Source: Streptomyces sp. WM6386
GTDB taxonomy: Bacteria > Actinomycetota > Actinomycetes > Streptomycetales > Streptomycetaceae
DNA: 64,000 nt
Direction: 5' to 3'
Assembly (NCBI RefSeq): GCF_000972385.1
Contig: NZ_JXTE01000055.1
Coordinates: forward strand, 1 to 64,000
Shown: piece by piece, positions 56,038 to 64,000 of the stretch
Layout: every line of letters begins with the position of its first letter
How positions within the stretch are numbered: position 1 is the first letter of the stretch
The notes under the pieces: model-generated
Seen by the model: only the letters and a program-made list of their open reading frames with translations
What the model was told of the DNA's origin: nothing
Databases searched by the model: none
Position numbers and translations under genes: made by a program

Positions 56038-57075
56038 TCAGCCCTCCGCACCCACCTTGCGGCGACGCATGGCGAAGACGGCGCCGGCACCGGCGACGAT
56101 CGCGACACCGCCGACGAGACCGATGGTCGGCAGCGCCGAGCTGGAACCGGTGTCGGCGAGGTTGCCCGTCGGCAGCTCGGAGACGTCACCCTGCGGCTTC
56201 TTCACCGAGTCCTTGGAGCCGTTGTCGCTCGGGTCGGCCGTACCGGGGTCCGGGTTGTCCGAGCCGGCCTTCAGGACCTCGAAGTCGTACTGGGCCCAGC
56301 CCTCGGCGATGCAGTCCTGGCCGTCGATGTTGTCCAGGTAGGCGCCGGAGCCGAAGGAGTAGGCGTCGCCGGCCGGGGCCTTGGAGCCGATGCTGACGCG
56401 CAGGTCCACCGACTTGGTCTTGCCGGCCTTCAGCGAGTCGACGTAGAAGAAGTAGTCGCCGGCCCATTCGTCGGAGCCGATGCGGTCCCAGGTGCCGGTC
56501 TCGGTGTTCTTGAACTCCAGGTCGACGTACGGGCTCAGGAACTTCGCCTCGTCGAGCTCGTAGTTCTCGATCTCGGCGTAGAACGCGACGCCGTCGACCG
56601 TGGTGCCGGAGTCGTTGGTGACTGCCAGCTTGAAGTTGTGGAAGCCGTCACCGGCGACGATCTTGCCGGGCAGACCCTTGATGTCCGCGGACACCTTGGC
56701 GTCCGTGAAGTCCTCGTCGAGTTCCTCGCAGTACGGGACGTCCGGGTCGGTCGGCTCCTCGCTCGGCTCGGCCGACTCGGAGGGCTCGGGCTCGTCCGAC
56801 TCGGTGGCCGTGGCGGTGGCCGTCGCGGTGTCGGTCGCCGTGGCGGTGGCGGTGGCCGTCGCCGTGTCGGTCGGGAGCGCGGTGTCGGTGGGCAGCGAGG
56901 TGTCCGTCGGGGTCGGGTCGGCCGTGTCGGTCGGCTCGTCCGTCGGCGTGGTGGTGACCGTCTCGGTGGGAGTCGCAGTCGTCTCGTCCGCGAACGCGAC
57001 AGGCGCGGACAGCAGCGCGAGCGGGGCTATGACAGCCGTCGCGGCCGCTGCGGCCATGGCACGGCGAAGCTTCAT
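56038..57075 (-). CDS. Cell-wall-anchored LAXTG (class E sortase substrate) surface protein
   Basis: This 345-residue protein starts at ATG 57075 behind GAGG. A signal peptide (to about residue 29, VAFA|DE) is followed by a Thr/Pro/Asp/Ala-rich region of about 80 residues, including TATATATATDTATATATA. A folded extracellular domain spans about 115-275. The C-terminal sorting signal is LADTG (306-310), a hydrophobic helix, and RRRK. LAXTG is the motif of class E sortases. No sortase gene is in this window. Confidence 0.9.
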   Translation of the reverse strand: MKLRRAMAAAAATAVIAPLALLSAPVAFADETTATPTETVTTTPTDEPTDTADPTPTDTSLPTDTALPTDTATATATATATDTATATATATESDEPEPSESAEPSEEPTDPDVPYCEELDEDFTDAKVSADIKGLPGKIVAGDGFHNFKLAVTNDSGTTVDGVAFYAEIENYELDEAKFLSPYVDLEFKNTETGTWDRIGSDEWAGDYFFYVDSLKAGKTKSVDLRVSIGSKAPAGDAYSFGSGAYLDNIDGQDCIAEGWAQYDFEVLKAGSDNPDPGTADPSDNGSKDSVKKPQGDVSELPTGNLADTGSSSALPTIGLVGGVAIVAGAGAVFAMRRRKVGAEG

Positions 57076-57292
57076 GAATGACCTCAGGAAGTCCGGCGTG
57101 CTGCGACGCGCGGCACGCGAGTGGGGCGTGGTGGGCCCCGCCTGTGGGGTGCGGGTGTGGCCCTTGGTTCGCCTGGTTTGATTCGCGAAGCCTGTGAATG
57201 GTTGCCCCCGCATTCACAGAAACCTTATGTGGCCTGAGTCACATTTCGATTGCGCTTGTAAAAGTGCTTTCCCAGCCCATAGAACTGCCGTC

Positions 57293-58405
57293 GTGTCTGA
57301 CAAGCCGTCCGAGGACTCCTCCTCGACCCCCGAAGTCCCCGACGACGTCTGGGAACAGTTCACCCGCGCCAACGAGCGGGAGGCTCCGAAGGAGCCCTCC
57401 GCGCGCGCCCGCATGGTGACCGAGCGCCTGCGGCAGCAGGAGGCCCGCGGTGAGACGCCCGAGAGCTGGCGTCCGGGGCCGCCCCTGCAGGAGAAGAAGC
57501 GCGGCCGACGGGTGTGGGCGGTCCTCGGTCTGCTCCTCGCCCTCGTCGTAGCCGTCGTGGCACTGAAGCCGTCGCTGCTGCCGGGCGACCCCTTCGGCAG
57601 CGGGACCTCCGACTCCGCCGCCGAGTCACCGCTCCCCGAGGAGACCGCGGCCCCGACCGCCCCGCCCTCCGCCGCGGCCCCCGCGACACCCACCCTGGAC
57701 GATCCGTTCGCCGGATCCCCGGCCAAGCGCTGGGCCGACGGCAAGGCCGGCATCCTCGCGCCGAAGGCGGAAGCGGTCGGCGGAAGGTCGAAGGCGGAGG
57801 TCGCCCAGGCCCTTCAGCTGACCAGGGAACTGCTGATCTCCTCGAACCTCGACCCGGCGACACTGCGCGGCGAACGTCCCGAGGCGGCGCTGGACATATT
57901 GGACCCGAAGCAGAAGGACGTCCTGTCGGGGCTGAAGACCGCCCTGAGCAAGCCGGACGACAAGCACGACCCGCTCTCGATGTTCACCCGCTTCGACCCG
58001 GACGAGGTCCGGCCGGTCGGCGATGTCGTGAAGGTCCGCGGCCGGATGACGTTCAAGGCGGGCGAGGGCGTCGCCGTCGCCGTCCACGCCGACTACACCT
58101 TCGTCTACCCGGTGGTCCGCGCCGACGGTTCGCCCGAGGTGACCCGCACCATCGTCCGCCGCGTCCTCGACGTCGAACTCTCCGACCCGGCCAGATACGA
58201 CATCACGCCCGGCAAGCTCACCGTCCTGCGCCACGACCGGGACGCCGGCAACTCGGCCTGTGATGTCCACGACGGCTGGTTCCACCCGCAGTTCCCCTCG
58301 GACGCCGCGACGAGCGCGCCCCCCTCGGGCCCGACGTCGGACCCGTACGACCGCAGCAAGGACATCAGCCAGGGGCAGGACTGCGGGACGGTCTCGCGCG
58401 TCTGA
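57293..58405 (+). CDS. Single-pass membrane protein of unknown function
   Basis: The 370-residue product starts at GTG 57293 (VSDKPSEDSSSTPEVPDDVW) without a Shine-Dalgarno. A charged cytoplasmic N-terminus (about 65 residues) precedes one membrane helix (VWAVLGLLLALVVAVVAL, about 69-88). A Pro/Ala linker and an extracytoplasmic domain follow (LDDPFAGSPAKRWADGKAGI, VRPVGDVVKVRGRMTF). Two Cys near the end (NSACDVHDGWFHP, GQDCGTVS) may pair. No family is recognised. Confidence 0.82.
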   Translation: MSDKPSEDSSSTPEVPDDVWEQFTRANEREAPKEPSARARMVTERLRQQEARGETPESWRPGPPLQEKKRGRRVWAVLGLLLALVVAVVALKPSLLPGDPFGSGTSDSAAESPLPEETAAPTAPPSAAAPATPTLDDPFAGSPAKRWADGKAGILAPKAEAVGGRSKAEVAQALQLTRELLISSNLDPATLRGERPEAALDILDPKQKDVLSGLKTALSKPDDKHDPLSMFTRFDPDEVRPVGDVVKVRGRMTFKAGEGVAVAVHADYTFVYPVVRADGSPEVTRTIVRRVLDVELSDPARYDITPGKLTVLRHDRDAGNSACDVHDGWFHPQFPSDAATSAPPSGPTSDPYDRSKDISQGQDCGTVSRV

Positions 58406-58999
58406 CACCCAGCGGTCCGAGGTGTGGAGGGCCGAGGCACGGCGAAGGGCCCCGCGGGACGGAGCCGCGGGGCCCTTCTTTCGTCAGCACCGGCGTCAGG
58501 GCAGCACCGGTGCCTGGGAGCGGCGCCGGGGGGTTGCGCCGCTTGCCTCGCGTGCCGGGTCGGCGCCCCGGCGCAGTCGGGGCGCACAGCTGGTCTCGAC
58601 CTCTGGCAGTGCGGGAGGACAAAGGCAATGTGGTTGTCTGCGAGGGGACTTGGGCTTTCTAGGCATCGTGCTGGATGGACCCGGCCACCGCAACCGTTTG
58701 GCCCGGCCTTGTACGTGTTCCCGTACTTTGCCTTGTACTCGTTTGTGCACTTTTCCGTCGGTCGGCCCCGGGCGTCCCCGGAGCCGGCCGTTCTCTTGGG
58801 TGACCGGACTGCTGTCCCCTGCCGTCCGGTCACTTACCTGGAGCGAGGTCCCACGACGTACGGCACGATCCGTACGTCTCATCGCCCCAGCGAGCCACGC
58901 GTGGTTCTTTCGGGCCCGCCCCTGGCTGGCACGGACACCCCACCAACGAAGCGGTCCGCGTCCCGGTCACGCGCCGTACGGGTGAGGCGGGGCCCGAAC
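58406..58999. other. 594-base gap: terminator and GTAC repeats
   Basis: After a strong terminator (58445-58479) the region carries no supported gene. Open frames on both strands have poor third-position G/C bias. GTAC occurs at 58711, 58723 and 58735 (12-base spacing) in an AT-richer patch. Confidence 0.6.
58445..58479 (+). terminator. Terminator downstream of the membrane protein gene
   Basis: GAAGGGCCCCGCGG pairs with CCGCGGGGCCCTTC (14-bp stem, 7-base loop) and is followed by TTTCG. Confidence 0.9.
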
Positions 59000-59281
59000 T
59001 CAGATGCGACCGCGGCACAGTTCGAGAAGGGTCATCGCGAGGGAGGTGCCCGGCCTGCCCAGCGCCTCGCTGTAGTGGTTGAGGACCTCCATCTCGCGGG
59101 AGAGGTTCACGCGCCGGCCGCCGGAGGTGATCCGCGCCTCCTGGATGACGGCGGACACGGCCATCCGTTCCTGGATCAGACCGATGATCCGGTCGTCGAG
59201 CGCGTCGATGCGCTCGCGGGCGCCGGTGATCACGTCCGCGGCCTCGGAGGTACGGGCGCCGGTCACGTCGATGGCGGTCAT
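59000..59281 (-). CDS. Chorismate mutase (AroQ type)
   Basis: This 93-residue all-helical protein has the AroQ pattern: RERIDALDDRIIGLIQERM, VSAVIQEARITSGGRRVNLSRE with its Arg/Lys active-site positions, and a third helix NHYSEAL. It converts chorismate to prephenate for Phe and Tyr. It starts at ATG 59281 with GAGGAG upstream and is preceded by a leader with a terminator and a Phe/Tyr-containing mini-ORF. Confidence 0.93.
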   Translation of the reverse strand: MTAIDVTGARTSEAADVITGARERIDALDDRIIGLIQERMAVSAVIQEARITSGGRRVNLSREMEVLNHYSEALGRPGTSLAMTLLELCRGRI

Positions 59282-59343
59282 GGGGAGCTCCTCGTCTGGA
59301 AGGGGTCGAGGTGCCCCGGAGCGGCAGGGCCCGGAGGAAACGA

Positions 59344-59378
59344 CAGGCGCCCCGGACCTTGTCGGCCCGGGGCGCCTG
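59344..59378 (-). terminator. Attenuator-like hairpin in the chorismate mutase leader
   Basis: On the minus strand, CAGGCGCCCCGG pairs with CCGGGGCGCCTG (12-bp stem) about 20 bases after the leader peptide stop and 63 bases before the chorismate mutase start. It is followed by TCGTTTCC. CGGGCCG, at the end of its left arm, can instead pair with CGGCCCG in the leader ORF. Confidence 0.65.
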
Positions 59379-59398
59379 GGAAGTCGCTTGTCAGTAGC

Positions 59399-59470
59399 TC
59401 AAGCAGCACGACCATGGCAGCCGGCGGGCCGGGTGCCATAGGTAAAGAGGAAGGTCGGGTGCGTGAGCAT
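59399..59470 (-). CDS. Candidate leaderless leader peptide with Phe and Tyr codons
   Basis: ATG at 59468-59470 opens a 23-codon ORF starting MLTHPTFLFTYGTRP. Phe occurs at codons 7 and 9 and Tyr at 11, with TTT and TAT codons that are rare in this genome. There is no Shine-Dalgarno, but a TTGGAC-N17-CATACT promoter places the transcription start at the ATG. It precedes a terminator hairpin and chorismate mutase, the first step to Phe and Tyr. Confidence 0.55.
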   Translation of the reverse strand: MLTHPTFLFTYGTRPAGCHGRAA

Positions 59471-59476
59471 GGGAGC

Positions 59477-59505
59477 AGTATGCCGCGCCACGCGGGGGCG
59501 TCCAA
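59477..59505 (-). promoter_or_regulatory. Vegetative-type promoter of the chorismate mutase leader
   Basis: On the minus strand TTGGAC (59500-59505) and CATACT (59477-59482) are spaced by 17 bases. The expected transcription start, six bases on, is the A of the leader ATG at 59470. Confidence 0.7.
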
Positions 59506-59605
59506 CCCGGTTCGCATCGTGAGACGGCGCTTGCCCCGGGACCGGCCCCGCCGCGCCCGGTAGACTCGGCCCCACACACACCTCGCTCACGCCGGAAGGC
59601 AACCC

Positions 59606-61183
<1,578 letters not shown>

Positions 61184-61186
61184 GCC

Positions 61187-61660
61187 CTAGGTGCGCTTGA
61201 TCGAGCGCACGGGCTCACCGGGCTTCCAGACCTGGACGACCAGGTACTTGTCGTCCTCGACGCAGGTCCGCACGACCTCCGTCAGCTCGGTGCGGAAGAG
61301 GTGGAACGGCTCCGGCGGTTCCACCTCTTCGCCGTATCCGGCCTTCGTCCCGGCGTCCACCACCTCGATCGCCCGCCCGCTGATCCGGACGTCCCCGCCG
61401 CCCATGCTCTGCCCCTCACCGGGGTTCGCCTGGAGCGCGAAGCGCCCGTCGCGGAGCAGGTCGAGCGCCTTGAGCGAGTCCGGCATCATGCCGAGCCAGA
61501 GCTCACCGTTCAGGAAACGGACCTCCAGGCCGCTCGTGCGCGGGGAGCCGTCCTTGCGGAGAGTCGCGAGGGTGTGGTGAGTGAAGGCGCCGAAGCGTTC
61601 CTCGACGCGCTTGGCGAAGTCGGGTTCGGCGGCGGCGAAGGCCGCCCAGTTCGCTGTCAT
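61187..61660 (-). CDS. Pyridoxamine 5'-phosphate oxidase-family (split beta-barrel) protein
   Basis: This 157-residue protein has the flavin-binding split-barrel pattern (HHTLATLRKDGSPRTSGLEV, ELWLGMMPDSLKALDLLRD). These proteins bind FMN, F420 or haem; the cofactor cannot be assigned here. It is convergent with guaA, with stop codons 3 bases apart. Confidence 0.85.
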   Translation of the reverse strand: MTANWAAFAAAEPDFAKRVEERFGAFTHHTLATLRKDGSPRTSGLEVRFLNGELWLGMMPDSLKALDLLRDGRFALQANPGEGQSMGGGDVRISGRAIEVVDAGTKAGYGEEVEPPEPFHLFRTELTEVVRTCVEDDKYLVVQVWKPGEPVRSIKRT

Positions 61661-61822
61661 ACGGCGAGTCTGGCGCTCATACCCGACACCTGCTGTCCGT
61701 ATTGCGCGAAGTGGCGTCGGCCCGATCGATTGCGCACGTCATCTTTTCATAACAGCTCTGTTCTCCTGCACTGACCGGCGGTAACTTCCGCCCCGTAAAG
61801 CAACCCCAGTGCTGGAGGACAG

Positions 61823-62626
61823 ATGCACGGGACGTATGGCCCCAACCCGCCGACACCCCTGCCCACGGACAGCCTCCAGTTCGCGATGCCGCCGATGCAC
61901 GACGCGGTCGAGGACGAGCGCAGGCACCGCAAGGAACGGCTCGCGGGGGCGCTGCGGATCTTCGGACGGCTGGGCTTCGAGGACGGGGTGTCCGGGCACA
62001 TCACCGCGCGCGACCCGGAATTCACCGACTGCTTCTGGGTCAACCCCTTCGGGATGCCCTTCAAGCACGTGACGGTGAGCGACCTGGTCCTCGCCAACTC
62101 CGAGGGACAGGTCATCGAGGGCCGCTACCACGTCAACCAGGCCGCGTTCGCCGTTCACGCCCAGGTCCACGCCGCCCGCCCCGACGTCGTCGCGGTCGCC
62201 CACTGCCACTCCGTGCACGGCCGCGCGCTGGCCGCCCTGGGGGAGCTCCTGGACCCGATCACGCAGGAGAGCTGCGCGTTCTACGAGGACCACGCGGTCT
62301 ACGACGCCTACTCGGGTGTCGCCGTCGACGCCGCCGAGGGACGCCGGATCGCCGCCGCGCTCGACTGCCGCAAGGGCCTGGTGCTGCGCAACCACGGTCT
62401 GCTGACCGTAGGGGACTCGGTGGACGCGGCGGCCTGGTGGTTCCTGTCCATGGAACGGTCCTCGCAGGTCCAGCTGACGGCCCGGGCAGCCGGCCGCCCG
62501 GTTCTCATCGAGCACAAGGCGGCGGTGGCGACGCGGGAGCAGCTGGGCGGGGACCTGGTGGCCTGGATCAACTACCAGCCGTTGTGGCAGGACATCAGTC
62601 GCAGCGAGCCGGATCTGCTGAGCTGA
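61823..62626 (+). CDS. Class II aldolase/adducin-family protein
   Basis: This 267-residue protein starts at ATG 61823 behind GGAGGACAG. Zn-ligand candidates are the HCHS pair (VVAVAHCHSVHGRAL) and the later RNHGLLTVGDSVDAA His. These enzymes cleave or epimerise sugar phosphates such as fuculose- and ribulose-phosphates. No sugar operon is adjacent, so the substrate is unknown. Confidence 0.9.
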   Translation: MHGTYGPNPPTPLPTDSLQFAMPPMHDAVEDERRHRKERLAGALRIFGRLGFEDGVSGHITARDPEFTDCFWVNPFGMPFKHVTVSDLVLANSEGQVIEGRYHVNQAAFAVHAQVHAARPDVVAVAHCHSVHGRALAALGELLDPITQESCAFYEDHAVYDAYSGVAVDAAEGRRIAAALDCRKGLVLRNHGLLTVGDSVDAAAWWFLSMERSSQVQLTARAAGRPVLIEHKAAVATREQLGGDLVAWINYQPLWQDISRSEPDLLS

Positions 62627-62645
62627 GCCCCAGGGTGAAGGGGGC

Positions 62646-63536
62646 TCAGAAACCCCGGAGCACGACCGCCTTGGTCATCGCGAACTCCTCGTCCGTGAGG
62701 ACCCCGTCACGGTGCAGCTCGCCCAGCTCCCGGAGCCTGCGCAGGAGCACGTCGTGGTGGTCGGGCTGGGGCGGGACGGCCGCCGGGAGCCGGGCGGGAC
62801 GGTCCTTCGCGAGGTCGTCGCCGGTGCGGGTGGAGGGGTGCGGGAGACGGGCGGTGACCGCGGTGGCGACCAGGGCCGTGAGCAGGTCGCGGCGGGCACT
62901 GCCCCACAGATCGAGGGCGTACGGGTCCTTCTCCGGCGGCAGTTTCGAGAACGCCGTCTCACGGGTCACGAAGCGCAGGAAGCCGTCCTCGTAGCCGGAG
63001 TTGGGCAGCCACTCGACCCCCACGACGTCGCCGATGGCGATGATCCGCGGCCCGGTCGCCCGCTTGACCCGGTCGGAGGTGTCCGACCAGTCGATACGGA
63101 CCTGGAGACCGTCGAAGGAGACCGTGCCGTCGGAGGAACGCACCGAGACCGGGACCGGCGGACCGGCCAGCAGATACGTCTTCGTCGGCTCCTTGGGAAC
63201 CTGGTCGAGCAGCAGCGCCCGGCGGATCTCCTCCGCCATGTACTCGGCGACCCCCGAGCGGTCGATGTCCACCAACAGCCGGTAGGGATCCGCCGGGTCC
63301 GGCAGCCGTCCGCCCGTCGCGTGAAGGAGCGGATCCGCCCCCTCGCGCAGCCGCATCCGCAGCCGCCCGCGCCTGCGTTCGGGTTCGTAGACCACGCCCG
63401 ACACAGCCTCCAGGGGTACGGCGATCTCGCCGTACGTCTGCCGGAACAGCGGTACGGAGCGGTGGAGTCCCGGCGTGATCCTGACCGTTGTGCCGTCGAA
63501 GGCCCAGGTCCCGTCGCGCTGGATGATCTCGGCCAT
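62646..63536 (-). CDS. DUF4429 protein with C-terminal SHOCT domain
   Basis: This 296-residue protein has two DUF4429-like beta-rich repeats: residues 1-105 (IIQRDGTWAFDGTTVRITPG) and 125-235 (VSFDGLQVRIDWSDTSDRV). After a Pro-rich linker comes a SHOCT motif at the C-terminus (LLRRLRELGELHRDGVLTDE). Both domains are of unknown biochemical function, and SHOCT is thought to mediate oligomerisation. Confidence 0.88.
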   Translation of the reverse strand: MAEIIQRDGTWAFDGTTVRITPGLHRSVPLFRQTYGEIAVPLEAVSGVVYEPERRRGRLRMRLREGADPLLHATGGRLPDPADPYRLLVDIDRSGVAEYMAEEIRRALLLDQVPKEPTKTYLLAGPPVPVSVRSSDGTVSFDGLQVRIDWSDTSDRVKRATGPRIIAIGDVVGVEWLPNSGYEDGFLRFVTRETAFSKLPPEKDPYALDLWGSARRDLLTALVATAVTARLPHPSTRTGDDLAKDRPARLPAAVPPQPDHHDVLLRRLRELGELHRDGVLTDEEFAMTKAVVLRGF

Positions 63537-63723
63537 AGGGAAATTCTCGCAGCCGGGTCAACACGGCGGCCCGGCCTTCACCCGCCCTGACCAGACCTGC
63601 CGGGCGGGCACCCAGTGGCGTAGGGCACAATTCGCTGTCATCGCACGGGAGTTGCAGAGCGGTCGCCGAGGCTTCGGCAGGGGCCGCAGCGCGTGGGAAT
63701 CGCGGGGAAGGCAGGCGTCGGAC

Positions 63724-64000
63724 GTGGCGGTGCAGGAGGCGAGACAGAGCGTGGAAGCGGGCGCTCACGGGGGCGGCTGCACCTGCGGGGACTGTCCGCA
63801 CGGGGCGCGTGCGGGACATCGGCGGGCGGTCGCCGAATTCGTGCTGAAACGGGACGAGTTCGCCGCCGGACAGGGGCTGCCGGCCGCCGTGGCCCACTCG
63901 GCCTCCGCCTCCCGCCAGTGGGTGTCGGAGGAGCTGACCCAGTCCGCGGAGCTCGTCGCCGAACGCGGCCGCGCCGAGGGCGAGGCCTGGCTGGTGCGAA
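63724..64000 (+). CDS. N-terminal part of a protein of unknown function (runs off the window)
   Basis: An open frame begins at GTG 63724 (or 63730) and reaches the right edge, 92 residues so far. It contains a Cys cluster CTCGDCPHG near residue 19 and then a helical, charged segment (RRAVAEFVLKRDEFAAGQ, WVSEELTQSAELVAERGRAE). It could bind metal. I do not recognise the family from this fragment. Confidence 0.6.
   Translation, partial: MAVQEARQSVEAGAHGGGCTCGDCPHGARAGHRRAVAEFVLKRDEFAAGQGLPAAVAHSASASRQWVSEELTQSAELVAERGRAEGEAWLVR

Noticed and set aside
58105..58833. Minus-strand frame containing a YKAKYGNTYKAG periodicity
   Set aside because: The Tyr period comes from the 12-base GTAC repeats; third-position G/C is poor and the frame runs antisense into a real gene.

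Overview
The window comes from the chromosome core of a Streptomyces. The DNA is very GC-rich with strong G/C bias at third codon positions, many genes start at GTG, and neighbouring genes often overlap by GTGA or ATGA. The developmental genes whiD and bldM lie in the middle. From memory, the gene order (alr, tsaE, tsaB-rimI-tsaD, groES-groEL1, whiD/bldM, sigD, guaB, guaB3, glpD, a Ser/Thr kinase cluster, an ALDH, a GMC oxidase, chorismate mutase, guaA) matches the S. coelicolor SCO4744-SCO4785 region; I could not run an alignment.

Left part (1-8.2 kb): cell-wall and tRNA-modification genes. These are the end of a probable NAD(P)HX dehydratase, an L,D-transpeptidase, alanine racemase, an alpha/beta hydrolase, tsaE, a 57-residue ORF behind a strong palindrome, a transpeptidase-like protein without its catalytic Cys, and a tsaB-rimI-tsaD-ABM overlap operon. 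From 8.2 to 13.2 kb there is a xylan/glucan cassette: a GH3 glycosidase, a divergent LacI regulator, and a secreted GH10-CBM2 xylanase with a CGAAA-C-TTTCG operator on its ribosome binding site. From 13.2 to 20.9 kb lie an LCP cell-wall ligase, an HTH/Uma2 pair behind a structured leader, a DGPF protein with its ECF42-type sigma factor, a THUMP-like methyltransferase, and two tandem NodB lipoproteins.

Middle (20.9-38.8 kb): the HrcA/CIRCE-controlled groES-groEL1 operon, a fused monooxygenase/SnoaL protein, a 1137-residue STAND-like NTPase with a helical-repeat tail, an SDR, a MOSC protein, a LysR regulator, whiD and bldM facing apart (with a sigma-BldN-type promoter for bldM), sigD, guaB and its paralogue guaB3, a nucleotide-sugar dehydrogenase homologue lacking its catalytic residues, and glpD.

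Right part (38.8-64 kb): a serine hydrolase, a 58-bp minisatellite, and six Ser/Thr kinase genes in about 12 kb. Five of the kinases look active; one is a clear pseudokinase with an insertion of about 300 residues. Most have a membrane helix and an extracytoplasmic domain. A small secreted protein in AT-richer DNA interrupts the cluster. Then come succinate-semialdehyde dehydrogenase, a ChoD-like GMC oxidoreductase with a ferredoxin-type Cys motif, an LAXTG surface protein, a membrane protein, and chorismate mutase behind what looks like a leaderless Phe/Tyr attenuator. The window closes with guaA, a PPOX protein, a class II aldolase, a DUF4429/SHOCT protein and a partial gene.

The most unusual items are the candidate Phe/Tyr attenuator, the STAND NTPase, the pseudokinase in the kinase cluster, and several enzyme homologues that have lost catalytic residues. 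I saw no tRNA, rRNA, CRISPR array or insertion sequence.
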